Origin: Vibrio sp. Of7-15
Lineage (GTDB): Bacteria > Pseudomonadota > Gammaproteobacteria > Enterobacterales > Vibrionaceae
Direction of reading: 5' to 3'
DNA: 47,034 nt
Assembly: GCF_022347565.1 (NCBI RefSeq)
Contig: NZ_JAKRGH010000034.1
Location: 1 to 47,034 of the forward strand
Under the pieces are notes generated by a model. That model was not told the DNA's origin. It searched no databases and saw only the letters and a list, made by a program, of their open reading frames with translations. Each line of letters opens with the position of its first letter. Within the stretch, counting starts at the first letter, position 1. A program made the position numbers and the translations under genes. Of this stretch, positions 24,861-37,487 are shown one piece after another.

Positions 24861-25958
24861 ATGAACATTGATTTTTCGGATTTAAAACAGTTGGTTGAAA
24901 TAAATTCCTGGACGAGAAATAAAGCTGGCGTTGATCGTAATGGCCAGTTGATGAAAGCTTGGTATCAGGCCATGGATTTTAAAGTGACAACATTTCAGCG
25001 AGATGACGTCGGTGATCATTTGTTGTTTGAAAGTAAGCGAGTCGAGGGTGAGCCGCGTCTTTTATTACTCGGTCATTTAGACACGGTGTTTCCACCAAAG
25101 TCATTTGAAACGTTTACTGAAGATCAAGAGTGGATTTATGGTCCAGGCGTATGTGACATGAAAGGAGGTAATTTTGTTGCTTTAAAAGCACTGCAACAGG
25201 TGTATCGCGCTCATGGCAATATTCGAAATGTCGATGTGTTATTAGTGAGTGATGAAGAAACGGGCAGTGACGACAGTAAATTTGTCACGATGGAGCTAGC
25301 CCCACGCTACAGTGCGTGCTTGGATTTTGAAGCGGCGGGGAAGGATCACGAAGTGGTGATTGCTCGTAAAGGGGTGGCGACATTAACCATAAAGTTAACG
25401 GGTCTTGCAGCTCATGCAGGTAATCATTATTGCGATGGTAAAAACGCCAATGTGGCAGCGGCTAAATTATTGTTGGCGTTAACCGAGTTAACCAATTTGG
25501 ATTTAGGCACGACAGTTAATGTTGGCAAGCTAGAAGGAGGGATAGGTGCCAATACCATTTCACCTCATGCGACATTACAAGTGGAAGCGCGTTTTACCCA
25601 ACCAGAAGAGCGCGATCGTGTGCTTGAGCAAATACATTATCTAGCTCATGAACAATGGGTCGAAGGAGTAAAGGCTGAAGTGAGTGGTGGGTTACAACGT
25701 GACGTTATGGCACCTAATGACGCGCAGTTGCAGCTCGTTAATGATATTAGTCAGTTATTGGGTTACCCACTTAAAACGGAACATCGTGGTGGCGTGAGCG
25801 ATGCTAATGTCATGGCGGCGGCGGGTGTCCCCACTTTGGATGGTTTTGGTCCTTTTGGGGATGGTGATCATACTGTGAATGAGCGAGCCAGAAAATCGAG
25901 TTTTGTTCGGCGAATTGAAGAAGTTCAGTTAATACTTAAATCTTATCAGCCCGAATAG
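24861..25958 (+). CDS. M20 family metallopeptidase (glutamate carboxypeptidase-like)
   Basis: 365 residues, cytoplasmic (no signal peptide). The di-zinc site and catalytic residues of the M20 family are visible: H72 in GHLDTVF with D74, bridging D99 in GPGVCDMKGG, catalytic and metal Glu at 132-133 in SDEETGS, E157 in LDFEAAG, and the last His in GDGDHTVNE. The order and spacing are close to carboxypeptidase G2, which releases C-terminal glutamate. A lid domain with KLTGLAAHAGNHY and GGIGANTIS is present. Divergent from the ATP-grasp/M14 unit, which suggests shared regulation and a joint role in amino-acid ligation and removal. Confidence 0.85.
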   Translation: MNIDFSDLKQLVEINSWTRNKAGVDRNGQLMKAWYQAMDFKVTTFQRDDVGDHLLFESKRVEGEPRLLLLGHLDTVFPPKSFETFTEDQEWIYGPGVCDMKGGNFVALKALQQVYRAHGNIRNVDVLLVSDEETGSDDSKFVTMELAPRYSACLDFEAAGKDHEVVIARKGVATLTIKLTGLAAHAGNHYCDGKNANVAAAKLLLALTELTNLDLGTTVNVGKLEGGIGANTISPHATLQVEARFTQPEERDRVLEQIHYLAHEQWVEGVKAEVSGGLQRDVMAPNDAQLQLVNDISQLLGYPLKTEHRGGVSDANVMAAAGVPTLDGFGPFGDGDHTVNERARKSSFVRRIEEVQLILKSYQPE

Positions 25959-28896
<2,938 letters not shown>

Positions 28897-28950
28897 TCTA
28901 TTGTTTATAGAAAGGGCGTATCTGTTTCTTTCTTAATAAATAGCCAGTAT

Positions 28951-28987
28951 AAGCCAGCGGTGATTCATTCATTGCTGGCTTTTTTAT
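28951..28987 (+). terminator. Rho-independent terminator of hapA
   Basis: AAGCCAGC (28,951-28,958) pairs with GCTGGCTT (28,974-28,981) across a 15-base loop and is followed by a T-run (28,980-28,985). It lies 55 bases after the hapA stop. Confidence 0.85.
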
Positions 28988-29582
28988 GCCGCATACTGTC
29001 ACAATCCTTACTTTTAGTTCACTAAATAACCGTTCTTAATTTAAAGAATGTAATATCTTTGTTATTGAATAAGAGAGCTAAATTTATCAGTGGTCTTACC
29101 ATTACCTCAGTTTATGACTTGTTAATCCTTATTATTCAGTCGTATTTGTAAGTGAGTATTTATTATTTATTTTTATTTATTGGTTGGTATAAAAATCTAA
29201 GTTTATTTTTAATTTATATATCAAGATCTATATTTTAAATTATCAATAATTTAATTGACTATTGTTTTAATTTTTATGCTCTTTATTTTATATGAATAAT
29301 GTGATCTTCTGCCATTAATAATTAATACGGTGATGAGTTTTAAATATTTTAGACTTAGTATTTTTTCGACGTTAAAAAACTTTACAAACGGATTTTTTAT
29401 TTTTTCGTCATATTCATAGATAAAATAAACGGATGGTTTTTATTATTTAGTTAATTATTCTTTGGCTAAGTATTTATGAAATTATTATGTAATGGTTTAT
29501 TTTCCAAACCTTCTCAATCTGACTCACACCCATTTTTTGGGCTGTGTTAATAATAAATTATTCATCGGAGTTAATTGTCAGT
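28988..29582. other. AT-rich non-coding region before the chitinase gene
   Basis: About 600 bases without a supportable gene. It is strongly AT-rich, with many TATTAT-like motifs, and must hold the chitinase promoter. I see no clear operator or inverted repeat. Confidence 0.55.
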
Positions 29583-32201
29583 ATGAAAGCTAGAAATTTA
29601 AATAAAGTACTTGCTGGGTTAATATTTGCTGGTTTTGCAGCATCATCAACGGTTTCTACTCTTGCTTACGCATCTGGGAATCCATGGGAAACGGGTACTG
29701 GTTTGACACAGCAGAAAATAGACTCGGGGAAAAACACATTTAATAGCTATGAGAAAAATGAGCAGCTACCAAAGGTCTCAGCCTATTTATCTAATTGGAC
29801 ACATTGGGAGCAAGGCTACGTTCCGTCTATCGATGCACTGTCAAAATACGATACAGTCATTTTATCTTTCTTTGGTCTTTGCGGAACAGAGGTAGGTGAT
29901 CCGACAATCGTAGGGGCTGTGAATGCACTTAAGCAGTATTGCGCAGATCTGGGAGCACAAAAATTTGAGATCATGACTACTGACATTGGTGCTGATTTAC
30001 AAAAAGGTTTTGAAGGTGTGGCACCGAATTGGGAAGCAAAATGGCTTGGAAGTAATTACGCTGGTTTGATGGGCGTTATGAAGAACTTGGTTGATCAAAC
30101 TGATACTAAGGTGGCCGTGTCTATCTTTGGTTGGTCTCTATCTAATATCGCTTCTGATGCGGTTAAGGAAGAAAACCGTCCAGTACTCATCAATAGCTTA
30201 ATTGAATTCATTACTGCTTATCCGTTTATTACTCAATTGGATATTGACTGGGAATACCCAGGTATTAAAGGGGCTGATCTTAATGAGTTCGATCCTATAA
30301 ATGATGCGCCTAACTACGCTGCTTTTATTGCTGAACTTCGTACTGCTCTGAATGCAAATGGCCGTAGCGATGTTAAGATCGGAATTGCATCTGGTGCACC
30401 AAAAGATAAGATTGATGCCGCAGAGCTGCAAAACCTTATTACGGCAGGTGTTGATACCATTCACTTGATGACCTACGACTTCTTTGGTGAAACTTGGGCT
30501 GAAGGTTTAGCGCATCATACTAATTTAATGGCAAATGAAAACAGTGAGTGGTCTTCTGATACGTCCATTCGTTATATGATTGAGGAGCTAGGCATTAATC
30601 CTCAAAACATTCAAATCGGTTACGCGAACTACAGCCGAAATGCGATTAATGCCAATGTAGAGACCTTAAGCCCGTTAAAAGGAACCTTTACTAAAGGCAG
30701 CAACGTAATGGGCTCTTTTGAATCTGCGGTTACTGGTATTAACGATACTTTTACTAACTATGTAGAGGCAAGTGCAGCCAACGGTCTTACTCCAAAGAAT
30801 GGTTACCACCTGTACACCGATGAGCAAGCGAATGCCGACTTCTTATACCACCCAGAAAGCGGTATTTTCATGAGCTTAGATACGCCGCGAACGGTATATG
30901 CTAAAGGGCAATACGCACTTAAGCATAACCTCGGTGGTATCTTTACTTGGATGGCGGATCAAGACGAAGGCTTAATGGTGAATGCGGCCCGTGAAGGTCT
31001 TGGTTACGAGCGAAGTGGTGGCACTATTGATATGGATAAAATTGTTAATACGTGTGGTGAAAACGTGACTTCTGCCGAGCGTTGTGAAGAGCTGACAAAC
31101 TTAAATGATAGCGGTAATGAAGTCACGGTAAATGCTGGTGCGGATGTTGAAACTGAATTTACGCTAGGCACTTCATACGCTTTATCAGGTTCGGTGACCA
31201 ATGAGGATGAGATCAAAAAAACTGTCTGGGTGGTGAAAAAGGCGAACGGCATTGATAAAAGTGACGTTCTGATCGCGAAGAAGAAGAAACTGGATACAAC
31301 TTTCACTGTAGACGTAGCCGATGCACCGCAGCAAGACGTAACGGTTGAGTTTCAGTTAAAAGCGACATTGAATGATGATTCGGTGATCAAAGATAAAGTG
31401 GTTTACACACTGAAAAAGCAGCAACCTAATATTGTTCCTGAAATCCATGGCATTACTTACCCAACAACGTATGAAATGGCATCTGGAGAAGCATTGACTT
31501 TCACAGCAGATGCATCAGATTCAGAGCAAAATGCATTGACTTATGCGTGGATGGTATCTGATTCGAGTTACGAAATCGAATTCGACGATGCGACCAATAA
31601 CCCAGCAGCGATTGATCTGACGACTTTACCTAATAAACCAGAATACGCTTTTGACGTAAACCTAACGGTGAAAAACCTGTACGACAGAACGGATTCTGAG
31701 ACAGTGCGAGTGACGGTGAAGGGGGATGAGAACGCAAATGAAGCGCCTGTTGCCTCATTTAATGTACTGACCAACGAGCCAGCAGTGAACGAAGCTGTTC
31801 TAATGGAGTCAACTTCAACGGATGAATTACCTGCTGAACTAACATTATCGTGGAACGTGACTCACAACGGCAGTTCAGTTGAAGTACGTAATGAAGGCAG
31901 TGTAAACAGCTTTGTACCAACGGCTGCGGGTGAGTATGTGATTCAGTTAGTCGCGACGGATGTGTTTGGCGTTACAGATTCAGAGCAGAAAACAGTAACG
32001 GTTGCTGAATCTTCTATCGATGTCGATTATGTCTACCCTGACGGGGTGGGCAGCTACGTGGACGGTACGATTGTGGAATTTGAAGGTGAGGGCATTTACC
32101 AGTGCTTTGGACCTTGGGCCGTGAACTGTAACGATGCAACTTACAACCCAGGAGGCTCAAACCAAGACTGGATTGAGCTACAGTGGAAAAAGTTAGATTA
32201 A
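29583..32201 (+). CDS. Secreted multidomain GH18 chitinase
   Basis: 872 residues from the ATG at 29,583; an in-frame GTG at 29,544 would add 13 residues ahead of the signal peptide (MKARNLNKVLAGLIFAGF..., cleavage near AYA-S). The GH18 barrel (about 55-460) has VSAYLSNWTHW at strand 1, VSIFGWSLS, and the catalytic LDIDWEYPG with acid/base E224. Two or three Ig/PKD-like domains follow (about 495-800). The last about 60 residues (YPDGVGSYVDGT...YQCFGPWAVNCND...WIELQWKKLD) look like a chitin-binding module of the CBM5/12 or CBM73 type. It hydrolyses chitin outside the cell. Confidence 0.9.
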   Translation: MKARNLNKVLAGLIFAGFAASSTVSTLAYASGNPWETGTGLTQQKIDSGKNTFNSYEKNEQLPKVSAYLSNWTHWEQGYVPSIDALSKYDTVILSFFGLCGTEVGDPTIVGAVNALKQYCADLGAQKFEIMTTDIGADLQKGFEGVAPNWEAKWLGSNYAGLMGVMKNLVDQTDTKVAVSIFGWSLSNIASDAVKEENRPVLINSLIEFITAYPFITQLDIDWEYPGIKGADLNEFDPINDAPNYAAFIAELRTALNANGRSDVKIGIASGAPKDKIDAAELQNLITAGVDTIHLMTYDFFGETWAEGLAHHTNLMANENSEWSSDTSIRYMIEELGINPQNIQIGYANYSRNAINANVETLSPLKGTFTKGSNVMGSFESAVTGINDTFTNYVEASAANGLTPKNGYHLYTDEQANADFLYHPESGIFMSLDTPRTVYAKGQYALKHNLGGIFTWMADQDEGLMVNAAREGLGYERSGGTIDMDKIVNTCGENVTSAERCEELTNLNDSGNEVTVNAGADVETEFTLGTSYALSGSVTNEDEIKKTVWVVKKANGIDKSDVLIAKKKKLDTTFTVDVADAPQQDVTVEFQLKATLNDDSVIKDKVVYTLKKQQPNIVPEIHGITYPTTYEMASGEALTFTADASDSEQNALTYAWMVSDSSYEIEFDDATNNPAAIDLTTLPNKPEYAFDVNLTVKNLYDRTDSETVRVTVKGDENANEAPVASFNVLTNEPAVNEAVLMESTSTDELPAELTLSWNVTHNGSSVEVRNEGSVNSFVPTAAGEYVIQLVATDVFGVTDSEQKTVTVAESSIDVDYVYPDGVGSYVDGTIVEFEGEGIYQCFGPWAVNCNDATYNPGGSNQDWIELQWKKLD

Positions 32202-32282
32202 TAAAAAGGAAAATAATGACTAGTGTTGCTTGTATTTTAACTTGCAGTAAAAAACATTAGGCGTTTACTCTTTTTGCTAAAT

Positions 32283-32318
32283 AAAATCCGGAACCAAACC
32301 GCTTGGCTCCGGATTTTT
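32283..32318. terminator. Bidirectional terminator between chitinase and RND genes
   Basis: Perfect 10-bp stem AAAATCCGGA (32,283-32,292) / TCCGGATTTT (32,308-32,317) with T-runs on both strands. It lies between two convergent genes and serves both. Confidence 0.85.
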
Positions 32319-32343
32319 TATATAGAGTTCTAGCTAATGCTAT

Positions 32344-35300
32344 CTATAACTCTGGCTGAGGTTGCTTTCGCTGTGGCTTGAGCTTCATGACCAGGTTTTT
32401 AAGGGCAACAAAAACCCCGCCAATATCTTGTAGGATCAAGTACAAACATGGCACCAAAACCAACGTGAGCAGTGTGGCAAACAAGACGGCAAATCCTAAC
32501 GCCACCGCCATTGGGATCACAAACTTAGCTTGTAAGCTGGTCTCAAACATGATTGGTAATACGCCAACAAAAGTCGTGATCGAGGTTAATGTAATCGCAC
32601 GAAAACGTGCACATCCTGCCTCTATTACCGCTTCTTTCATGGCCACACCACGCGCTCTGGCCTGATTGATGTAGTCAGTCATTACCAAAGAGTCATTAAT
32701 TACTACACCAGCGGCAGCAATTAAACCGAAGGTAGACATCATACTAATATCTAGTCCAAACCAATAATGGCCCCAAATTGCCCCAGTTAAGCTAAATGGA
32801 ATGATGGACATAATAATGAGCGGCTGAGCATAACTTTTTAAAGGCACCGCCAGTAAAATATACACCACGATCATGCCTGCAATGAAGAAGATCATCTGCT
32901 CATTTTGCTGCGCTTGTTGCTCTTCGATAGAGCCGCCCAGCTCAGTCTTCACACTTGGGTACGCCGATTTCAGCTCAGGCAGAAACTTCTCTTCAATCTG
33001 AGCAATCACTTCATTAGGGGCAATCGCTTCTTCATCGATGGAGCCATAGATATAGACGGTACGGTAGCCGTCTTCACGACGAATGGTGCTGATCCCCGGT
33101 TTTTGCTTGATTTGAACGACGTCACCTAACATGACGTTTTGCCCTGATGGGGTTGTAATTACCGCATAACGCAGAGAAGAAAACGCTTCTCGTGTCAATT
33201 TCGGGTAACGCACCATGACTTTGACTTCTTCGCCATCACGAAGGACTCGCTGTGCTTCACCACCATAGAAACTACCGCCAACCTGTTCTGCGATGACAGA
33301 CAGATCCAGACCGAGATCATAAGCTACAGGTGTGAGTGACAACAATATTTCTTTACTGCCTGTATCGATAGATGAAGAGATATCATACAACCCGGTTTGT
33401 TGCTGTAATTGGGTAATTAAATGACGGCCAGCGACATTTAAGGTTTCAATATCTGGCCCGTAGAGTAGATAGCCAAACTCATCGCCTTCTTCACCGCTGT
33501 TTACATCATCAAAAATAGTGAATGATTTCATACCTGGAATGACAGGGATCACATCACGCCAACGACGAGAAAGCTCAAATGTATTATAAGGGCGAAGTTC
33601 TTCATCCACTAGTGGCACCAGAATCCGGCCATTGGTGCGGTCTTCATTCATGGACAGCAGATCTTTCACCATTCCTTGGCCTGTTTCGGTAATGGTTTGC
33701 TGCTCTACTTGCCAAACGGCATCTTCAATCAACTTTAACGCTTTGATGGTTTGCTCATCAGACACATTGTCGTTCATTGTAATTTTTATGCTGGGAAAAT
33801 CATGCGGCACTTTTGGGGTGGGAACCATACGGACGTAGTTTGTTGCCACTAAGGCCGCGCTGATCACCAATAAGCCAATGAAAAAAGCCAATACCGACCA
33901 ACGCCAGTGTGTGCATCGCACTAAGAAGCGTTTATATGGGCCATACACTAAGCCAAAAAAGCGTTTGTTGAATCGATCACGCCAGCTGTTCTCTTTGATG
34001 GGGGAGAAATGCGTGTGAGCAAGGTGAGCAGGCAAAATAAGTTTGGACTCAATCAAACTAAAAATGAGGCATAAAATGACGACAGATGAAATACCATAGA
34101 AAAAAGCACGTTCTGGCCCTGTCGACATAATGAAGGGGGCAAACACCGCAATGGTCGTTAATACGCCGAATGTTGCAGGGGTCGCGACTTTTTTAACGCC
34201 TCGTACCACGTTATCGACACCGCCGCCGGTTTTTTCAATCTCCGTATAGGCGCTTTCCCCCATGACTATGGCGTCATCAACCACGATCCCTAGTACCATG
34301 ATGAAGGCAAATAACGAAACAATGTTAATGCTGACGCCCAAAACAGGCATCATCATGACGGCACCAAGAAAACACACGGGCAGCCCCACCATCACCCACA
34401 TGGCGAGCTTAACACGTAAAAACAGGCTGAGCATAAGAGCAACTAACAGGGCTCCTTGCAGCAAGTTTTTTAGCATCATGTCGAGACGTGCATTTAGGTA
34501 ATACGTCATATCGACAAGGGTTTTTAGCTCAAGCCCTTGGGCCAATGTGTGGTTTTTCTGTTCAATGTAGGCTTTCACCGTTTCAGCCACTGGCACCATG
34601 TTTTGATCTTTGGTGGCTTTCACGGCAAGGTAAATGGCATTGCTACCCGAATATTTGAAATGTCGTTCGCCTTCGGTAAAGCCATCTTTAATGGTGGCAA
34701 TGTCTTGTAATAACACTTTGGCACCATTGTCCCCGATTTTCACCGGAATATGGCGGAACTCTTCACCACTGTAGTACTGATTTTCAATACGTACTGAAAT
34801 CATCCCTGTGTTAGTGCGCACTTCGCCTGCGGAATAGTTCGCTGAGAAGCGTCGAATCGCATTGCTGACATCCGTTAAAGTCAGGTTATATTTACGTAAT
34901 GTATCAGGGTGTACCTCAATAGCAATTTCATCCACTGGCGCACTTAATGTGACCAGGTTTACGTTGCTAAGTTGCAGTAGCTCATCTTCAATTTGCTTGG
35001 CTATGGGTTTCAGTTCTTGTAAAGAGCGATCACCGACTAAGGCCAATTCAATCACTTCTTGTTTGAACTCGACCTGATAAACATTCAGTGGTTCCATAGC
35101 CGCTGGTAGGTTAGACAGGGTATCGACCTTTTGCTTTACCTTATCCAGCACTTCATTAAGATCGCGATTAACGTCGATTTCTAATGAGAGGTGGCCATTG
35201 CCTCGTGAAGCCGTTGAGGTGGCTTTTTTAATTCCGGTGACATCTTTAAGGGATTCTTCCACTTTAATTAAGATGTTTTCTTCGATTTCTTGTGGAGAAG

Positions 35301-35478
35301 CCCCCGGATATTCCGCGTTTATGTTGATGTAGTTAACTTCGATATTCGGAAACATTTGCCGTTGAATGAACAAATAGCTCACGGCCCCCATGATGACAAT
35401 AAACAGCATCAGTAAGTTGGCGGCGACGGAGTTATTGGCAAAGTAGGCAATCAGTCCCTTCTCTTTTGTTTGTTCCAT
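32344..35478 (-). CDS. RND efflux transporter permease (AcrB/HAE1-like)
   Basis: 1,044 residues with the twofold RND layout: a transmembrane helix near residue 15, a large periplasmic loop, a six-helix bundle, and a repeat of both. The proton-relay Asp pair is in LGIVVDDAIVMGE (equivalent to AcrB Asp407-Asp408). The partner lysine of AcrB (Lys940) is not obvious: the matching segment reads GVVINDSLVMTDYI. This variant is common in one branch of Vibrio/Shewanella RND pumps. It starts ten bases after its membrane-fusion partner and works with it; no outer-membrane TolC-type gene is in the window. Substrate range unknown. Confidence 0.93.
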   Translation of the reverse strand: MEQTKEKGLIAYFANNSVAANLLMLFIVIMGAVSYLFIQRQMFPNIEVNYININAEYPGASPQEIEENILIKVEESLKDVTGIKKATSTASRGNGHLSLEIDVNRDLNEVLDKVKQKVDTLSNLPAAMEPLNVYQVEFKQEVIELALVGDRSLQELKPIAKQIEDELLQLSNVNLVTLSAPVDEIAIEVHPDTLRKYNLTLTDVSNAIRRFSANYSAGEVRTNTGMISVRIENQYYSGEEFRHIPVKIGDNGAKVLLQDIATIKDGFTEGERHFKYSGSNAIYLAVKATKDQNMVPVAETVKAYIEQKNHTLAQGLELKTLVDMTYYLNARLDMMLKNLLQGALLVALMLSLFLRVKLAMWVMVGLPVCFLGAVMMMPVLGVSINIVSLFAFIMVLGIVVDDAIVMGESAYTEIEKTGGGVDNVVRGVKKVATPATFGVLTTIAVFAPFIMSTGPERAFFYGISSVVILCLIFSLIESKLILPAHLAHTHFSPIKENSWRDRFNKRFFGLVYGPYKRFLVRCTHWRWSVLAFFIGLLVISAALVATNYVRMVPTPKVPHDFPSIKITMNDNVSDEQTIKALKLIEDAVWQVEQQTITETGQGMVKDLLSMNEDRTNGRILVPLVDEELRPYNTFELSRRWRDVIPVIPGMKSFTIFDDVNSGEEGDEFGYLLYGPDIETLNVAGRHLITQLQQQTGLYDISSSIDTGSKEILLSLTPVAYDLGLDLSVIAEQVGGSFYGGEAQRVLRDGEEVKVMVRYPKLTREAFSSLRYAVITTPSGQNVMLGDVVQIKQKPGISTIRREDGYRTVYIYGSIDEEAIAPNEVIAQIEEKFLPELKSAYPSVKTELGGSIEEQQAQQNEQMIFFIAGMIVVYILLAVPLKSYAQPLIIMSIIPFSLTGAIWGHYWFGLDISMMSTFGLIAAAGVVINDSLVMTDYINQARARGVAMKEAVIEAGCARFRAITLTSITTFVGVLPIMFETSLQAKFVIPMAVALGFAVLFATLLTLVLVPCLYLILQDIGGVFVALKNLVMKLKPQRKQPQPEL

Positions 35479-35488
35479 TGTATTAACT

Positions 35489-36643
35489 CTACTTTACGGT
35501 TAAAGATGGATCGGCTTCGGTGTGAGCAATTTTTACCGTCATGCCTTTTTGTGGGTATTCTGGTACGGTTAAAACCACTTGATCTTGTTTGTTTAACCCA
35601 CCGCCAATTAAGAAAAATTCGCCTTCTTCACGAAGAACGTTCACGGTTTTAGGCTCAAGTTGATTGTGTTGATTCACAACCCAAACCGTGCGGTTATTTA
35701 CTAATTCTTGCGGTAAACGGTAAATGTGCTTCAGCGCTTTACCTGCAAACTGAACTTGTACATAAGAGCCAAATTTTAGCGAAGGTAAATCGCTGTCTAC
35801 ACTGTAGGGGTCATTAATACGCACCACGAGATTAACCATACGGGTTTTGCTGTCTACAATACCTAAGTCGCGGGCAATGTGGCCTTGGCGAGTGACATTA
35901 GTGATGCCGCTTTGAATAATAGAGGCATCGATACCCGCTAGTTGCTCTGGTAAAAAAGCGCTATCAAACCCGGCAATAGGAATGCGAATTTCCGCGGCTT
36001 CGATGTTATTTAATATCGCCACTTGTGCACCCGCAGACACAAATTGGCCGACACCAATATCACGAGACACAACCAACGCATCGTAAGGGGCAATCACCTG
36101 GCAGTTTTCCAGATCGCGGCGGGCGCGTTTGAGTGCGGCTTGAGCCGATTTTACACTCGCTTTGGCACTCAACACTTGTGGTTTTCGTAAATACAGGTCG
36201 GTGACTTGCTTATCACTTAATTTTTTGGCTTGTCGTTCGGCGACTTTGGCTTTAGCTTGCTCTTCAATCAGTGTTGCTTGGGCGCTGGCTAAGTTGGCTT
36301 CGGCTTGTAAGACTTCCGCTTCGTAGTTGTCTTTTTCAAGGCTAAAAAGCACTTCACCACGCTTAACGACACCGCCCGGAACAAAATTTGGGTGCCAGTT
36401 TGTGACTTCTCCCGACACCTGCGCAGACAGTTGTGTTTGTTCTAACGGGGTGAGTTCACCGTAACTGGTGATCATCACCTGATGATTGGTCGGAAAAATA
36501 TTTTCGACTTCAACAGTGGGCTCAGTTTGGATGGATGGCTTCTCTTCAGGTTGAGGTGCATTGGCGGCAATGGCGCTATAGCCACCGTAAGAGGCACCGA
36601 TAATGGCCATTGGGACTAACCAACGTAATGATTTCACGAGCAT
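35489..36643 (-). CDS. RND periplasmic adaptor (membrane fusion protein)
   Basis: 384 residues. An N-terminal membrane anchor (LRWLVPMAIIGASYGGYSAIAA) precedes a split lipoyl domain (VSGEVTNWHPNFVPGGVVKRGEVLF and later CQVIAPYDALVVSRDIGVGQFV), an Ala/Gln/Lys-rich alpha-hairpin (about 110-185), and beta-barrel and membrane-proximal domains. It links the RND pump encoded ten bases downstream to an outer-membrane channel. No regulator gene is adjacent. The 293 bases upstream, to the next gene, hold no feature I can define. Confidence 0.9.
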   Translation of the reverse strand: MLVKSLRWLVPMAIIGASYGGYSAIAANAPQPEEKPSIQTEPTVEVENIFPTNHQVMITSYGELTPLEQTQLSAQVSGEVTNWHPNFVPGGVVKRGEVLFSLEKDNYEAEVLQAEANLASAQATLIEEQAKAKVAERQAKKLSDKQVTDLYLRKPQVLSAKASVKSAQAALKRARRDLENCQVIAPYDALVVSRDIGVGQFVSAGAQVAILNNIEAAEIRIPIAGFDSAFLPEQLAGIDASIIQSGITNVTRQGHIARDLGIVDSKTRMVNLVVRINDPYSVDSDLPSLKFGSYVQVQFAGKALKHIYRLPQELVNNRTVWVVNQHNQLEPKTVNVLREEGEFFLIGGGLNKQDQVVLTVPEYPQKGMTVKIAHTEADPSLTVK

Positions 36644-36936
36644 TCTTATTCCTTATAATTTTTATGTTATAGCTTTATTTTGTACGGTTGATGTGTTCAT
36701 CAGCACTTGTTAGCTTAAGCGGTAATACTCAGACCTCCGCTTTTGTATAACTATCCATTTTGTGAATGTTTTTATAAAAATACATTGTCGATTTTACTCT
36801 AAGCAACGACAATGCCAACATAAAAAACTAATAATTAACAGTAATTTATCATTAATGAGTTTATATTTTAGAGGGCAGCGTGGTTTAAATAACCAATAAG
36901 TGGCTAATTAAACCATTTCATATGTAGGCAGGGAGT

Positions 36937-37293
36937 TTATTTCGAGGTATGGATAAAGGTATCCGTGTAGCGGACAAAGCTAAAACGGCTTGCTTTGTGA
37001 ATGGATGAAGTATGCTTAAGAAGCTGCGCGGTAGAGCCCGGCCTTAGCGTGTGAGTGGTAGAAACGGGGGCTCGAGCTATGCTGTTGTCCGTTAGCTTTA
37101 CCACCACCATACGCTGTAAACCATTGTGATCGTAGATATCAGAAAATTTAATGACAGTACCAAATACAGGCATGCCAGCCCCCTTACAAGTCATGTCTTG
37201 GATCACCAAAATCAGACTCACGATAAAAATTGCCAGAACAGAGATATAACGTAGGTAACCTCTGGTTTGTCGCACGCCTTTTATCACACTCAA
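36937..37293 (-). CDS. Hypothetical membrane-anchored protein
   Basis: 118 residues from TTG (37,293), chosen because AAGGAG lies seven bases upstream; a GTG at 37,314 precedes that ribosome site and is unlikely. One membrane segment (about residues 15-34, YISVLAIFIVSLILVIQDM) is followed by an exported domain of mostly beta character (VFGTVIKFSDIYDHNGLQRMVVVKLTDNSIARA), which could be a small OB-like barrel. No family recognised. It is divergent from the chemoreceptor gene. Confidence 0.6.
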   Translation of the reverse strand: MSVIKGVRQTRGYLRYISVLAIFIVSLILVIQDMTCKGAGMPVFGTVIKFSDIYDHNGLQRMVVVKLTDNSIARAPVSTTHTLRPGSTAQLLKHTSSIHKASRFSFVRYTDTFIHTSK

Positions 37294-37487
37294 GGGTGAA
37301 CTCCTTATAAACACGCTTTGACTACTACTTTAGTCTATAGGCGTTGTTATGCATAATTATCCATTCTTTTATGTCGGTGTTTTTTATTTTTTGTTCTTAA
37401 AACGCGCACATAAGCGCCAAATTCGTGCTACTTGCTTAATTACTGCCATACTCAGTGTTGAGTCTTACTATAAGTTGAAGGTAGATA

